NCBI GenBank assembly: GCA_016875645.1
Contig: VGPE01000102.1
Coordinates: 1 to 9,227 of the forward strand
DNA length: 9,227 nt
Source of the DNA: Chloroflexota bacterium
GTDB lineage: Bacteria > Chloroflexota > Limnocylindria > Limnocylindrales > CSP1-4
Direction: 5' to 3'
The translations under genes and the position numbers were made by a program. Every line of letters starts with the position of its first letter. The stretch's first letter is position 1. Positions 1 to 5,862 of the stretch are shown piece by piece. Under the pieces are notes generated by a model. That model made no database searches. It saw nothing but the letters and a program-made list of their open reading frames with translations, and had not been told where the DNA came from.

Positions 1-1
1 G

Positions 2-481
2 GGCTGCGCCGCGCTCGCGACCTGGGACGGGCGTGCGGACCTGCCGGGCCTGCTGCGGACCATCCCGCTCGCGGGCGTCGCCGTGGTGCTCCTCGCCGCG
101 CTGGCGCGGGAGCCGATGGTCGAGTTCGCGGCCACGCTGCCGCAGCCCCAGGCGAGCCTGCCCCTTCCGCTGGCCCTGGCGACGTTCGCGCTCGTCGGCG
201 GGCTGCTCTCCGCGGCGATCAACAACCTGCCGGCGGCCGCGTTCGGGTCGGTGTGGCTCGTCGGTGCCTCGCCCGAGGCCGTGGTGGCCTACCTGCTGGG
301 CACGAACCTCCTCGCGCTCCTGACGCCGCACGGATCGCTCGCTACGATCCTCGGCCGGAGCCTCGCGAAGGCGGCGAACGCCCACCTGCCCACCATCGCC
401 TATGTGCGCGATTCCTGGCGGTACGCGATCGGCGGCACGGCCTCCGGGCTCCTTGCGCTGATCATCATCGGCGGCCGGTGA
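2..481 (+). CDS. ArsB/SLC13-type anion permease, C-terminal part (5' end outside window)
   Basis: This is the last 159 residues of a polytopic membrane transporter; the frame is open to the left edge, so the start lies outside. The family (ion transporter superfamily: ArsB, NhaD, SLC13) exports or exchanges anions such as arsenite, or takes up dicarboxylates and sulfate, across the cytoplasmic membrane. The visible part has hydrophobic segments at about residues 20-35, 57-75, 90-107 and 143-157. The helix containing AINNLPAA (residues 72-79) and the later GTNLLALLTPHGSLAT stretch (about 100-115) match the second re-entrant substrate-binding repeat of ArsB-like permeases, where N-N-L-P and G-S-L-A-T are hallmarks. 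It ends in a short GGR tail, as expected for this family. It converges on the phosphodiesterase gene with a 10-base gap. The substrate cannot be assigned from this fragment; arsenite is possible, but no arsR or arsC is in view. Confidence 0.85.
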   Translation, partial: GCAALATWDGRADLPGLLRTIPLAGVAVVLLAALAREPMVEFAATLPQPQASLPLPLALATFALVGGLLSAAINNLPAAAFGSVWLVGASPEAVVAYLLGTNLLALLTPHGSLATILGRSLAKAANAHLPTIAYVRDSWRYAIGGTASGLLALIIIGGR

Positions 482-491
482 CCGTCGCCCC

Positions 492-1151
492 TCAGGAAAC
501 GAGGGCCTGCCCCTCGACGCAGACCCAGTCCACGCCCAGGGCCGTCACCCGGTCGCGGGTCGCAGCGTCGCGGATCGTCCACGCCACGACCAGCAGTCCC
601 CGTCGGTGCGCGTCCGCCACCAGCGGCTCGTCGATCGCGTCGACCCGCAGCGCCACCGCCGCGCAGCCCAGCTCGGCGGCATCGGCGACCGCCCCGGGGC
701 TGCTGGAGATGAGCCAGCGCGGCCAGGTGGGCCGTCGGCCCGCAATGCGCTCGAGGGCGGTCCGGCTGAACGAGGAGACCACCGCGTTCCGCGCACCGGC
801 CCCGCGAACCGCCGCAATGGCTTCGATCGCCGCCTCGACGACCGCGGCCTCCTTGAGCTCGACGTCCATGAGGAAGTCCGGCCGGACCGCCTCGAGGGCC
901 GCCTGGAGCGTCGGGATCCCGCGGGCCGCAAGCTGCGCCGCGGTGAGGCCGGCAACCGCCTCCGGCCGCCCGAACAGCCGGTCGAGCGTGGCGTCGTGGC
1001 TGACGACGGCCACACCGTCGCGCGACCGGCGGACGTCCAGCTCGGCCCCGTTGCAGCCGGCATCGACTGCGGCGCGGAACGCCTCGACGGAGTTTTCCGG
1101 GGCGACCCGGTGATCGCCGCGGTGGGCAAGCAGGAGCGGGCGTCCGGTCAT
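492..1151 (-). CDS. Glycerophosphodiester phosphodiesterase (GDPD family)
   Basis: 219 residues forming a single TIM-barrel GDPD domain, which hydrolyses glycerophosphodiesters (deacylated phospholipids) to sn-glycerol 3-phosphate and an alcohol. The hallmarks are in order: AHRGD (catalytic H10, R11), PENSVEAF (metal ligand E19), ELDVRRSRDG (E37, D39), SHDATLDR (catalytic H52), DVELK (E98, K100) and the late strand VVAWTIRD (W191). Length is a little short for the family (about 230-260), as in bacterial UgpQ-type enzymes. There is no signal peptide, so it is probably cytosolic and works on imported or internally produced diesters. The usual C-terminal G-V-D-x-I-x-T-D-x-P is replaced by GVDWVCVEGQ, a mild divergence. 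The ATG overlaps the stop of the upstream histidine kinase in an ATGA, which implies translational coupling and no need for its own ribosome site. That pairing hints at phosphate control, but this is inference. Confidence 0.93.
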   Translation of the reverse strand: MTGRPLLLAHRGDHRVAPENSVEAFRAAVDAGCNGAELDVRRSRDGVAVVSHDATLDRLFGRPEAVAGLTAAQLAARGIPTLQAALEAVRPDFLMDVELKEAAVVEAAIEAIAAVRGAGARNAVVSSFSRTALERIAGRRPTWPRWLISSSPGAVADAAELGCAAVALRVDAIDEPLVADAHRRGLLVVAWTIRDAATRDRVTALGVDWVCVEGQALVS

Positions 1152-2365
1152 GTCGGTGGCGGGGTGATCGGAATGGCGAACGAGAACGTGGAGCCACGCC
1201 CCTCTTCAGACTCGACCCAGATCCGACCTGCGTGCGCTTCCACGACGTGGCGGGCGATCGAAAGCCCCAGGCCCGTGCCACCGCCACGGACCCGCGCCCG
1301 ATCGACCTTGTAGAAGCGCTCGAAGACCCGGGGCTGCGCCGCCCGCGGGATGCCGATGCCACGATCGGCAACTGAAACGACGACCTCAGCCTCCGCCCGT
1401 CGGACGCGCACGGTCACCGCACCGCCGTCCGGACTGAACTTGACGGCGTTGTGCAGCAGGTTCACGAGCACCTGTCCCAGGCGATCCTCGTCGCCACGAA
1501 CCGGCGGGATGTCGCCCTCCAGCTCCACGCTCAGGTCCACGCCCTGGCGCTCCGCAAAGAGGCGCAGGCGCTCCGCGGATGCCGTCGCAACGCGCCCCAG
1601 GTCCACGTCCTGGACCATGGGAATCGGTCCCCCCTGCTCGATGCGCGACAGGTCGAGAATCTCGTTGACCATCTGCACGAGGTGGCCCGTCTCGACCCCG
1701 ATCCTGCCGATCCGGTCGCGCATTCTCGCCGGCACATCGGCCGTCTCGGCCTCGGTTGCCAGCGTCTCGGCGAGGAGGCTGACCGTGGACAGGGGTGTGC
1801 GGAGCTCGTGCGAGAGATTCTCGGTGAACTCCGCGCGGATCCGTTGCAGCCGGCGCAGCTCGGACACGTCCTCGAAGACGACCCAGACCCGGCCGTTGCC
1901 GGCAGGACGGGCCCGGACCATGAACGTCGGCCCTTCGCTCGATCGCAGGGTGACCTCGGCGCTGGCGAACCCGCTCTCCTGTGCCTGGCGGGCGACGTCT
2001 TCGATTCGCCGGTCGATGAAGGCCTCGATCGCGGACTGGCCGAGGATGCCGCCGGGCCCACGGTCCAGGTACGAATGAGCCGTCAGATTCGCGAAGTCGA
2101 CCCGGTCCTCGGCGTCGAGGCGGACGATCCCGACACCCGAAAGGTCAGCCACCACCGTCAGGTCACGGAGCAGCTGTGCCGTCTGCTTCTCGAGTTCCGC
2201 GAGCCGTCCGAGGTTCCGCCGCAGACGCGAGTCGAATTGATCGCTCGACCCGCCCAGTTGCCGTCCCAGGTCCTCGAGGATCCGCCTGCGGCGCGTCGCC
2301 ACCACCACCAGCGCCACGATTGCCGCCGCCTGCAGGGCGATGACCGCGAGCGCGTAGGCGTCCAC
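1148..2365 (-). CDS. PAS-containing sensor histidine kinase, PhoR/SenX3-like
   Basis: 405-residue membrane-anchored histidine kinase. Residues 4-24 form one hydrophobic helix followed by RRRR, so the protein has a short N-terminal anchor and no large extracytoplasmic domain. A charged coiled-coil linker (about 30-70) leads to a PAS domain (about 70-170: LSGVGIVRLDAEDRVDFAN onward, closing with VWVVFEDVSELRR). HisKA follows with phosphoacceptor H186 in ENLSHELRTPL. The HATPase domain has the N box NLLHNAVKF (302-310), G1 DRGIGIP (334-340), F box and G2 GGTGLGL (362-368). All catalytic motifs are intact. The layout, one anchor plus PAS plus kinase, is that of SenX3/PhoR, which sense phosphate status through the transporter rather than directly. 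The start is GTG; no clear Shine-Dalgarno precedes it, so the exact start is less sure than the gene. Its stop overlaps the phosphodiesterase ATG. The likely partner is the response regulator at 5152-5847, which is not adjacent. Confidence 0.93.
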   Translation of the reverse strand: MDAYALAVIALQAAAIVALVVVATRRRRILEDLGRQLGGSSDQFDSRLRRNLGRLAELEKQTAQLLRDLTVVADLSGVGIVRLDAEDRVDFANLTAHSYLDRGPGGILGQSAIEAFIDRRIEDVARQAQESGFASAEVTLRSSEGPTFMVRARPAGNGRVWVVFEDVSELRRLQRIRAEFTENLSHELRTPLSTVSLLAETLATEAETADVPARMRDRIGRIGVETGHLVQMVNEILDLSRIEQGGPIPMVQDVDLGRVATASAERLRLFAERQGVDLSVELEGDIPPVRGDEDRLGQVLVNLLHNAVKFSPDGGAVTVRVRRAEAEVVVSVADRGIGIPRAAQPRVFERFYKVDRARVRGGGTGLGLSIARHVVEAHAGRIWVESEEGRGSTFSFAIPITPPPT

Positions 2366-2477
2366 GTCGCCAGCATGGCACAGCGTCCGGCGCCCACTGG
2401 CCGGTACCTCGATGGCTCCGGGCGGCGTACCGTTCTCGTGACAGGTCTCAGGGTGGCCACTCGGGCTGCCACGCGAC

Positions 2478-2483
2478 GGAGGG
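2478..2483 (+). promoter_or_regulatory. Strong Shine-Dalgarno (GGAGGG) for the gene at 2491
   Basis: GGAGGG lies 7 bases before the GTG at 2491. This fixes that start and marks the gene as leadered. Confidence 0.75.
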
Positions 2484-2490
2484 ACGAGCG

Positions 2491-3021
2491 GTGAGTTTTC
2501 TGCAGAAGGCGCGCGAAGCCGCCGACCGGGCGGCGCAGCAGGCCCGCGATGCCGCTGAGCAGGCCCGGACGCGGATGAACGACCCCGAGACGCAGGAGCG
2601 CATGCGTCATTCGGTCCAGGCGGCGAGCCAGCAGGCGCGTGAGGCGGCCGGCAAGACCAAGCGGGGCCTTGCCACGATGGTCGACAAGATCGACCCCGGA
2701 CTGCTGGCGGACATCGTGATCAAGGCGACGGCGCTGCAGGAGAAGGCCAACAGCTCGCTCCGGGCCAAGGGCTCGCCGTACCGGATCGGCGAGATCACGA
2801 TCACGGCCACGATCCCCCCGCAGGTGGGGTTCGCGATCAGCCGAGTGGGTGATGTCGAGGAGATCCTGACCGGCCACGAGGTCGATTCGAGCCAGCTGGT
2901 CGCCCAGGAGGGCATCCTCGACGAGGCCGTCATCTCGCTCGACGGGACCACCGTCTCCCACGAGGAACTGGCCCAGGCCGAGTCCGAGCTGGCCCACGAA
3001 GAAACCGCCGCGACCGGTTGA
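2491..3021 (+). CDS. Uncharacterised protein with amphipathic-helix N terminus and conserved-looking C-terminal domain
   Basis: I do not recognise the family. The 176-residue product starts at GTG behind a strong GGAGGG. Residues 1-60 are rich in Ala, Gln, Arg and Glu and read as quasi-repeats (KAREAADRAAQQ, RDAAEQARTR, QQAREAAGKTKRG), predicting a long amphipathic helix like those of LEA, apolipoprotein-like or membrane-surface proteins. Residues 62-90 look like a second helix (MVDKIDPGLLADIVIKATALQ). Residues 95-150 change character: YRIGEITITATIPPQVGFAISRVGD and a following EAVISLDGT suggest a compact beta-containing domain. The C-terminal 25 residues are acidic. There is no signal peptide, transmembrane segment or Cys. 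It is divergently transcribed from the histidine kinase across 125 bases, in which I found no convincing promoter pair. A lipid- or polyphosphate-surface binder is conceivable, but no function can be assigned. Confidence 0.85.
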   Translation: MSFLQKAREAADRAAQQARDAAEQARTRMNDPETQERMRHSVQAASQQAREAAGKTKRGLATMVDKIDPGLLADIVIKATALQEKANSSLRAKGSPYRIGEITITATIPPQVGFAISRVGDVEEILTGHEVDSSQLVAQEGILDEAVISLDGTTVSHEELAQAESELAHEETAATG

Positions 3022-3065
3022 TCGCTGGGAACGAGACCACCGAAATCGAAGGAGTCCAGTCCCCG

Positions 3066-3095
3066 TTGATCCACATCGCCGGACTGGCGTACGCT
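3066..3095 (+). promoter_or_regulatory. Possible promoter for the zinc-ribbon gene
   Basis: TTGATC (3066-3071) and TACGCT (3090-3095) are separated by 18 bases. They match TTGACA in four positions and satisfy TANNNT. Transcription would begin near 3102, just before the Shine-Dalgarno and GTG at 3129. The pair lies in the gap after the 2491-3021 gene, so the small gene could be transcribed independently. Sequence match only. Confidence 0.35.
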
Positions 3096-3119
3096 GACCG
3101 TCGTCCTGTCAGCGCAGTC

Positions 3120-3123
3120 GGAG
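3120..3123 (+). promoter_or_regulatory. Shine-Dalgarno (GGAG) that favours the GTG start at 3129
   Basis: GGAG sits 5 bases before GTG 3129. The alternative TTG at 3018 has no comparable site, so this signal decides the start in favour of a 75-residue protein. Confidence 0.55.
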
Positions 3124-3128
3124 TGGGT

Positions 3129-3356
3129 GTGAGCGACGATCCCTCGCGGACCCCCTGGTACTTCGGCGTGTTCTGCGAGCGGTGCAGAACGTTCATCCCG
3201 GTGCGGCGCGATGACTCGGGCGGACGCGCTGGTGTCACGCTCGCGACGAGCGGGACGATCATCGCCACCTGCCATGCCTGCGGTCAGCGCGGGCGGTACC
3301 CAGTGAACCGTGTGGAGCAGCGGCGCGCGGAGCCGAAGGCCCCCCTCCAAGGATGA
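3129..3356 (+). CDS. Small zinc-ribbon protein, function unknown
   Basis: 75 residues from the preferred GTG. Two knuckles, CERC (residues 16-19) and CHAC (48-51), are separated by 28 residues and form a four-Cys zinc-ribbon arrangement. Between them lie a basic patch (PVRRDD) and a short hydrophobic strand (GTIIATC), and a basic tail (RVEQRRAEPK) follows. The N terminus SRTPWYFGVFC is aromatic. Such miniproteins usually bind nucleic acid or a protein partner, but the family is not recognised here. The frame also stays open back to a TTG at 3018, overlapping the previous stop, which would give 112 residues and a coupled operon. The Shine-Dalgarno at 3120, the promoter-like pair upstream and the absence of recognisable domain sequence before the aromatic N terminus favour the shorter form. 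Confidence 0.65.
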   Translation: MSDDPSRTPWYFGVFCERCRTFIPVRRDDSGGRAGVTLATSGTIIATCHACGQRGRYPVNRVEQRRAEPKAPLQG

Positions 3357-3367
3357 GGGTCGGCAGG

Positions 3368-3382
3368 CGAGGCGGCGCCTCG
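3368..3382. terminator. GC-rich hairpin in convergent gap (possible bidirectional terminator)
   Basis: CGAGGC, loop GGC, then GCCTCG gives a perfect 6-bp stem between the stops of the zinc-ribbon gene and proS. There is no T-run on either side, so it is not a classical intrinsic terminator. It could act with the next hairpin. Confidence 0.35.
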
Positions 3383-3393
3383 TCGGGGCGGAG

Positions 3394-3419
3394 GGCCTCA
3401 GGCGCCGGCGCGCGAGGCC
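3394..3419. terminator. Second stem-loop in convergent gap (possible bidirectional terminator)
   Basis: GGCCTC (3394-3399) pairs with GAGGCC (3414-3419) around a 14-base loop that itself contains the palindrome GCGCCGGCGC. It is symmetric, so it would fold in transcripts from either side. It lies 16 bases beyond the proS stop and has no T-tract. Confidence 0.35.
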
Positions 3420-3435
3420 GCCAGCCGAGTTGCGT

Positions 3436-5124
3436 TCAGCCCAGCGAGTCCCGGACCTCGTCGACCGAACGGATCGCCCGCTCCCCGGTCGCGCGGTCGG
3501 TCACCTCGATGCCACCCGCCGCCAGGCTGCGCGGGCTCACCGTCAGGATCCGCGGCATGCCCAGCAGTTCGGCATCGGTGAGCTTCACGCCCGGGGACTC
3601 GTCGCGGTCGTCGTACAGAATCTCGTTGCCGGTGACGATCGAATGGGCGTGGAGCGCGTCCGCGATCTCGGTGACCCGCGCATCGCGGTTGGCGCCCATC
3701 GCGACCAGGTGCGCGGCATACGGCGCGACGGCCTCCGGCCAGATGATGCCCTTCTCGTCGTGGTGCGCCTCCACGATGCAGGCCATGTTCCGCCCGATGC
3801 CGATGCCGTAGGAGCCCATCACGATCGGGTGCTCGACCCCGTCCTCGCCCAGGTATGTCGCACCCAGCGCCTCGGTGTACTTCGTGCCGAGCTTGAAGAT
3901 GTTGCCGACCTCGATCCCGTTGCGCAGGATCACGGGCGAACCACAGTTGGGACACGGGTCGCCTTCGCGGGCGATGGCGATGTCCGTGATGCGGTCCGGG
4001 ACGTAGTCGCGATCGAGGTTGACGTTGCGCAGGTGATAGCCGGGCTTGTTGGCGCCGGCCACGAGGTTCGTCGAGGCGGCGGCGAGCTCATCGACGACCA
4101 CGAAGGTGCTGTGAACACCGACGGGGGACGCGTAGCCGGGCTCCATGCCCGCCGCGCGGATCTCTTCCTCCCGTGCCGGCCGAAGGCCGCCACCGGCGAC
4201 GGCGTTCGCGAGCTTGGCCTCGTTCACCTCGTCATCGCCGCGGACGATCGCGGTCACGAGGCGCCCATCCTCGGCCATGTAGAAGATGGCCTTGGCCGTC
4301 TCCGAGGCGGGAATCCCGAGGAAGGCCGCGAGATCGGCGATGGTGGCGGTGCCCGGCGTCTCGACCTCCTCGATGTCCCGGAGTCCTTCGACGAGCGGCT
4401 TCGGCCGCCGGACCTTCGCGACCTGCTGGTTGGCGGCGTAGCCGCACTGGTCGCACAGGACCAGGGTGTCCTCGCCTGCGGGGTTGAGCAGCATGAACTC
4501 GTGCGCCTCGGTGCCGCCCATCATCCCGACGTCGGCGCTCACGGCGATCGTCTGGAGGCCGATCCGCTCGAAGATTCGGGCATAGGCGCCGTATTGCGCC
4601 TGGTAGCTGACATCGAGTCCCGCGGCGTCGATGTCGCAGGAGTAGGCGTCCTTCATCGTGAACTCGCGGACCCGGATCAGGCCGCCGCGCGAGCGCGGCT
4701 CGTCGCGGAACTTGGTCTGGAAGTGGTACAGCTGGACCGGGAGCTGGCGGTAGGACCGGATGACGTCGCGGAGCAGGTCGGCAACGACCTCCTCGTGGGT
4801 CATCGCAAGCACCATGTCGCGACCGCCGCGGTCCTTGAACCGCGCCATCTCCGGCCCGACCGCGTCGTAGCGGCCCGACTCCCGCCAGATATCGGCCGGG
4901 TGGACCACGGGCATCAGCAGCTCCTGGCCGCCGATCGCGTCCATCTCCTCGCGGATGATCTGGGTGATCCGCTGCGCGACGCGCTGGCCGAGCGGCAGGA
5001 GCGAGTAGATCCCCGACCCGAGCTGGCGGACATAGCCCGCCCGGAGCAACAGACGATGGGACGGCATCTCGGCTTCGGCCGGGTCGTCACGAAGGGTGCG
5101 CACGAAGAGCTGGCTGAGTCGCAT
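3436..5124 (-). CDS. proS: Prolyl-tRNA synthetase (bacterial type, with editing domain)
   Basis: 562-residue class II synthetase that charges tRNA-Pro with proline in the cytosol. It begins MRLSQLFVRTL, typical of the family. Motif 1 is around PLGQRVAQRI to GGQELLMPVV (45-74), the proline-site THEE is at 109-112, and motif 2 is FRDEPRSRGGLIRVREF (139-155). An inserted YbaK-like editing domain (about 225-400) contains the conserved lysine K278 (ETAKAIFY) and GDD at 296-298, so it should clear mischarged alanine. Motif 3 is GSYGIGIGR (437-445), and the anticodon domain runs from about 465 to the end. CDQC (224-227) and CPNC (391-394) bracket the insert and could form a metal knuckle. Length is normal for the E. 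coli-type enzyme. The ATG has no Shine-Dalgarno but has TATCCT 7 bases upstream. It follows the response regulator by 27 bases, so it may be read both by read-through and from its own promoter. Confidence 0.97.
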   Translation of the reverse strand: MRLSQLFVRTLRDDPAEAEMPSHRLLLRAGYVRQLGSGIYSLLPLGQRVAQRITQIIREEMDAIGGQELLMPVVHPADIWRESGRYDAVGPEMARFKDRGGRDMVLAMTHEEVVADLLRDVIRSYRQLPVQLYHFQTKFRDEPRSRGGLIRVREFTMKDAYSCDIDAAGLDVSYQAQYGAYARIFERIGLQTIAVSADVGMMGGTEAHEFMLLNPAGEDTLVLCDQCGYAANQQVAKVRRPKPLVEGLRDIEEVETPGTATIADLAAFLGIPASETAKAIFYMAEDGRLVTAIVRGDDEVNEAKLANAVAGGGLRPAREEEIRAAGMEPGYASPVGVHSTFVVVDELAAASTNLVAGANKPGYHLRNVNLDRDYVPDRITDIAIAREGDPCPNCGSPVILRNGIEVGNIFKLGTKYTEALGATYLGEDGVEHPIVMGSYGIGIGRNMACIVEAHHDEKGIIWPEAVAPYAAHLVAMGANRDARVTEIADALHAHSIVTGNEILYDDRDESPGVKLTDAELLGMPRILTVSPRSLAAGGIEVTDRATGERAIRSVDEVRDSLG

Positions 5125-5131
5125 CCCGCGC

Positions 5132-5137
5132 AGGATA
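5132..5137 (-). promoter_or_regulatory. Candidate leaderless -10 box (TATCCT) before proS
   Basis: TATCCT on the minus strand ends 7 bases before the proS ATG, which would place transcription initiation at or next to the start codon. No Shine-Dalgarno is present, which fits a leaderless message. No -35 match is visible at 17-18 bases upstream. Confidence 0.5.
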
Positions 5138-5151
5138 CCGGGGCGCGTGCC

Positions 5152-5847
5152 TCAGGCCGGGCGCCGGAACACGTAGCCGACGCCGCGGACCGTGTGTAGG
5201 TACTTCGGGGCGGCGGGGTCGACCTCGACCACTGCCCGCAGCCGGTGGATGTGGACATCCACCGTCCGCGTCTCGCCCGCATAGTCGTAGCCCCACACCC
5301 GCTCCAGGAGCTGGTCCCGCGTGAAGACCTGTCCCGGATGCTGCGCGAGGAATGCCAGCAGCTCGAACGCTTTGGGTTTGACCGCCAGCGTCTCTCCGTC
5401 GCGGATGAGCCGGTGGCCGCCGACGTCGAGCGTGACCGGGCCGATCTGGATCGTTGCCGGGGTCTCGGCCGCTCCTGCCTGGCGGTCGGAGCGCCGCAGG
5501 AGGGCACGCACCCGCGCCAGCAGCTCGCGCAGGCTGAATGGCTTGGTGACGTAATCGTCCGCGCCGAGCTCCAGCCCGACGATCTTGTCCAGCTCTGAGT
5601 CGCGAGCGGTCAACATCAGGATCGGCGCGTCGGATTCGGCACGGATGGCGCGACAGACCTCGATCCCGCTGAGCTCGGGCAGCATCAGGTCCAGGAGCAC
5701 GAGATCCGATGGTGCGGCGCGGAACTGCGCGATTGCCGTGCGCCCATCAGCGGCGCTGGTCACGGCGAACCCCTCGTCCTCCAGCGCTTCCACGAGGGTC
5801 TGCCGGAGCGTGTGCTCGTCATCGACGACGAGGATCGTGCGCGCCAC
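5152..5847 (-). CDS. OmpR/PhoB-family response regulator, RegX3-like
   Basis: 231-residue two-domain DNA-binding response regulator. The receiver domain (1-118) has the acidic pair D9/D10, phosphoacceptor D53 (LVLLDLMLP), switch T80 and K102 (TKPF). LTARDSELDKIVGLELGADDYVTKP is very close to RegX3/PhoP-type receivers. The C-terminal winged helix (about 133-230) has the FELLAFL segment, recognition helix TRTVDVHIHRLR (193-204) and terminal VRGVGYVFRRP wing. All catalytic residues are present. The GTG start is fixed by GGAGG 6 bases upstream. It starts 15 bases after the gltX stop and ends 27 bases before proS, so it is most simply co-transcribed with gltX. No kinase gene is adjacent; the SenX3/PhoR-like kinase at 1148-2365 is the natural candidate partner. 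The target sites are unknown. Confidence 0.95.
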   Translation of the reverse strand: MARTILVVDDEHTLRQTLVEALEDEGFAVTSAADGRTAIAQFRAAPSDLVLLDLMLPELSGIEVCRAIRAESDAPILMLTARDSELDKIVGLELGADDYVTKPFSLRELLARVRALLRRSDRQAGAAETPATIQIGPVTLDVGGHRLIRDGETLAVKPKAFELLAFLAQHPGQVFTRDQLLERVWGYDYAGETRTVDVHIHRLRAVVEVDPAAPKYLHTVRGVGYVFRRPA

Positions 5848-5853
5848 GGGCTT

Positions 5854-5858
5854 CCTCC
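5854..5858 (-). promoter_or_regulatory. Shine-Dalgarno (GGAGG) for the response regulator
   Basis: GGAGG on the minus strand lies 6 bases before the GTG at 5847, in the 15-base gap after gltX. It confirms the non-ATG start. Confidence 0.75.
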
Positions 5859-5862
5859 GTCT

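Noticed and set aside
400..1371. 323-codon minus-strand frame across the phosphodiesterase
   Set aside because: Arg/Gly/Pro-rich shadow of the GDPD and kinase genes in another frame; no domain signature.
2366..2490. Promoter or operator in the divergent gap between the kinase and the 2491 gene
   Set aside because: A GTGACA at 2438-2443 resembles a -35, but no acceptable -10 follows at 16-18 bases. CATGCT before the kinase GTG lacks the first T of TANNNT. I could not support a call.
3310..5199. 629-codon open frame on the plus strand opposite proS
   Set aside because: It is antisense to an unmistakable proS with all class II motifs. Its composition (Asp/Arg/Val/His rich, no domain pattern) is what high-GC third positions produce on the opposite strand.
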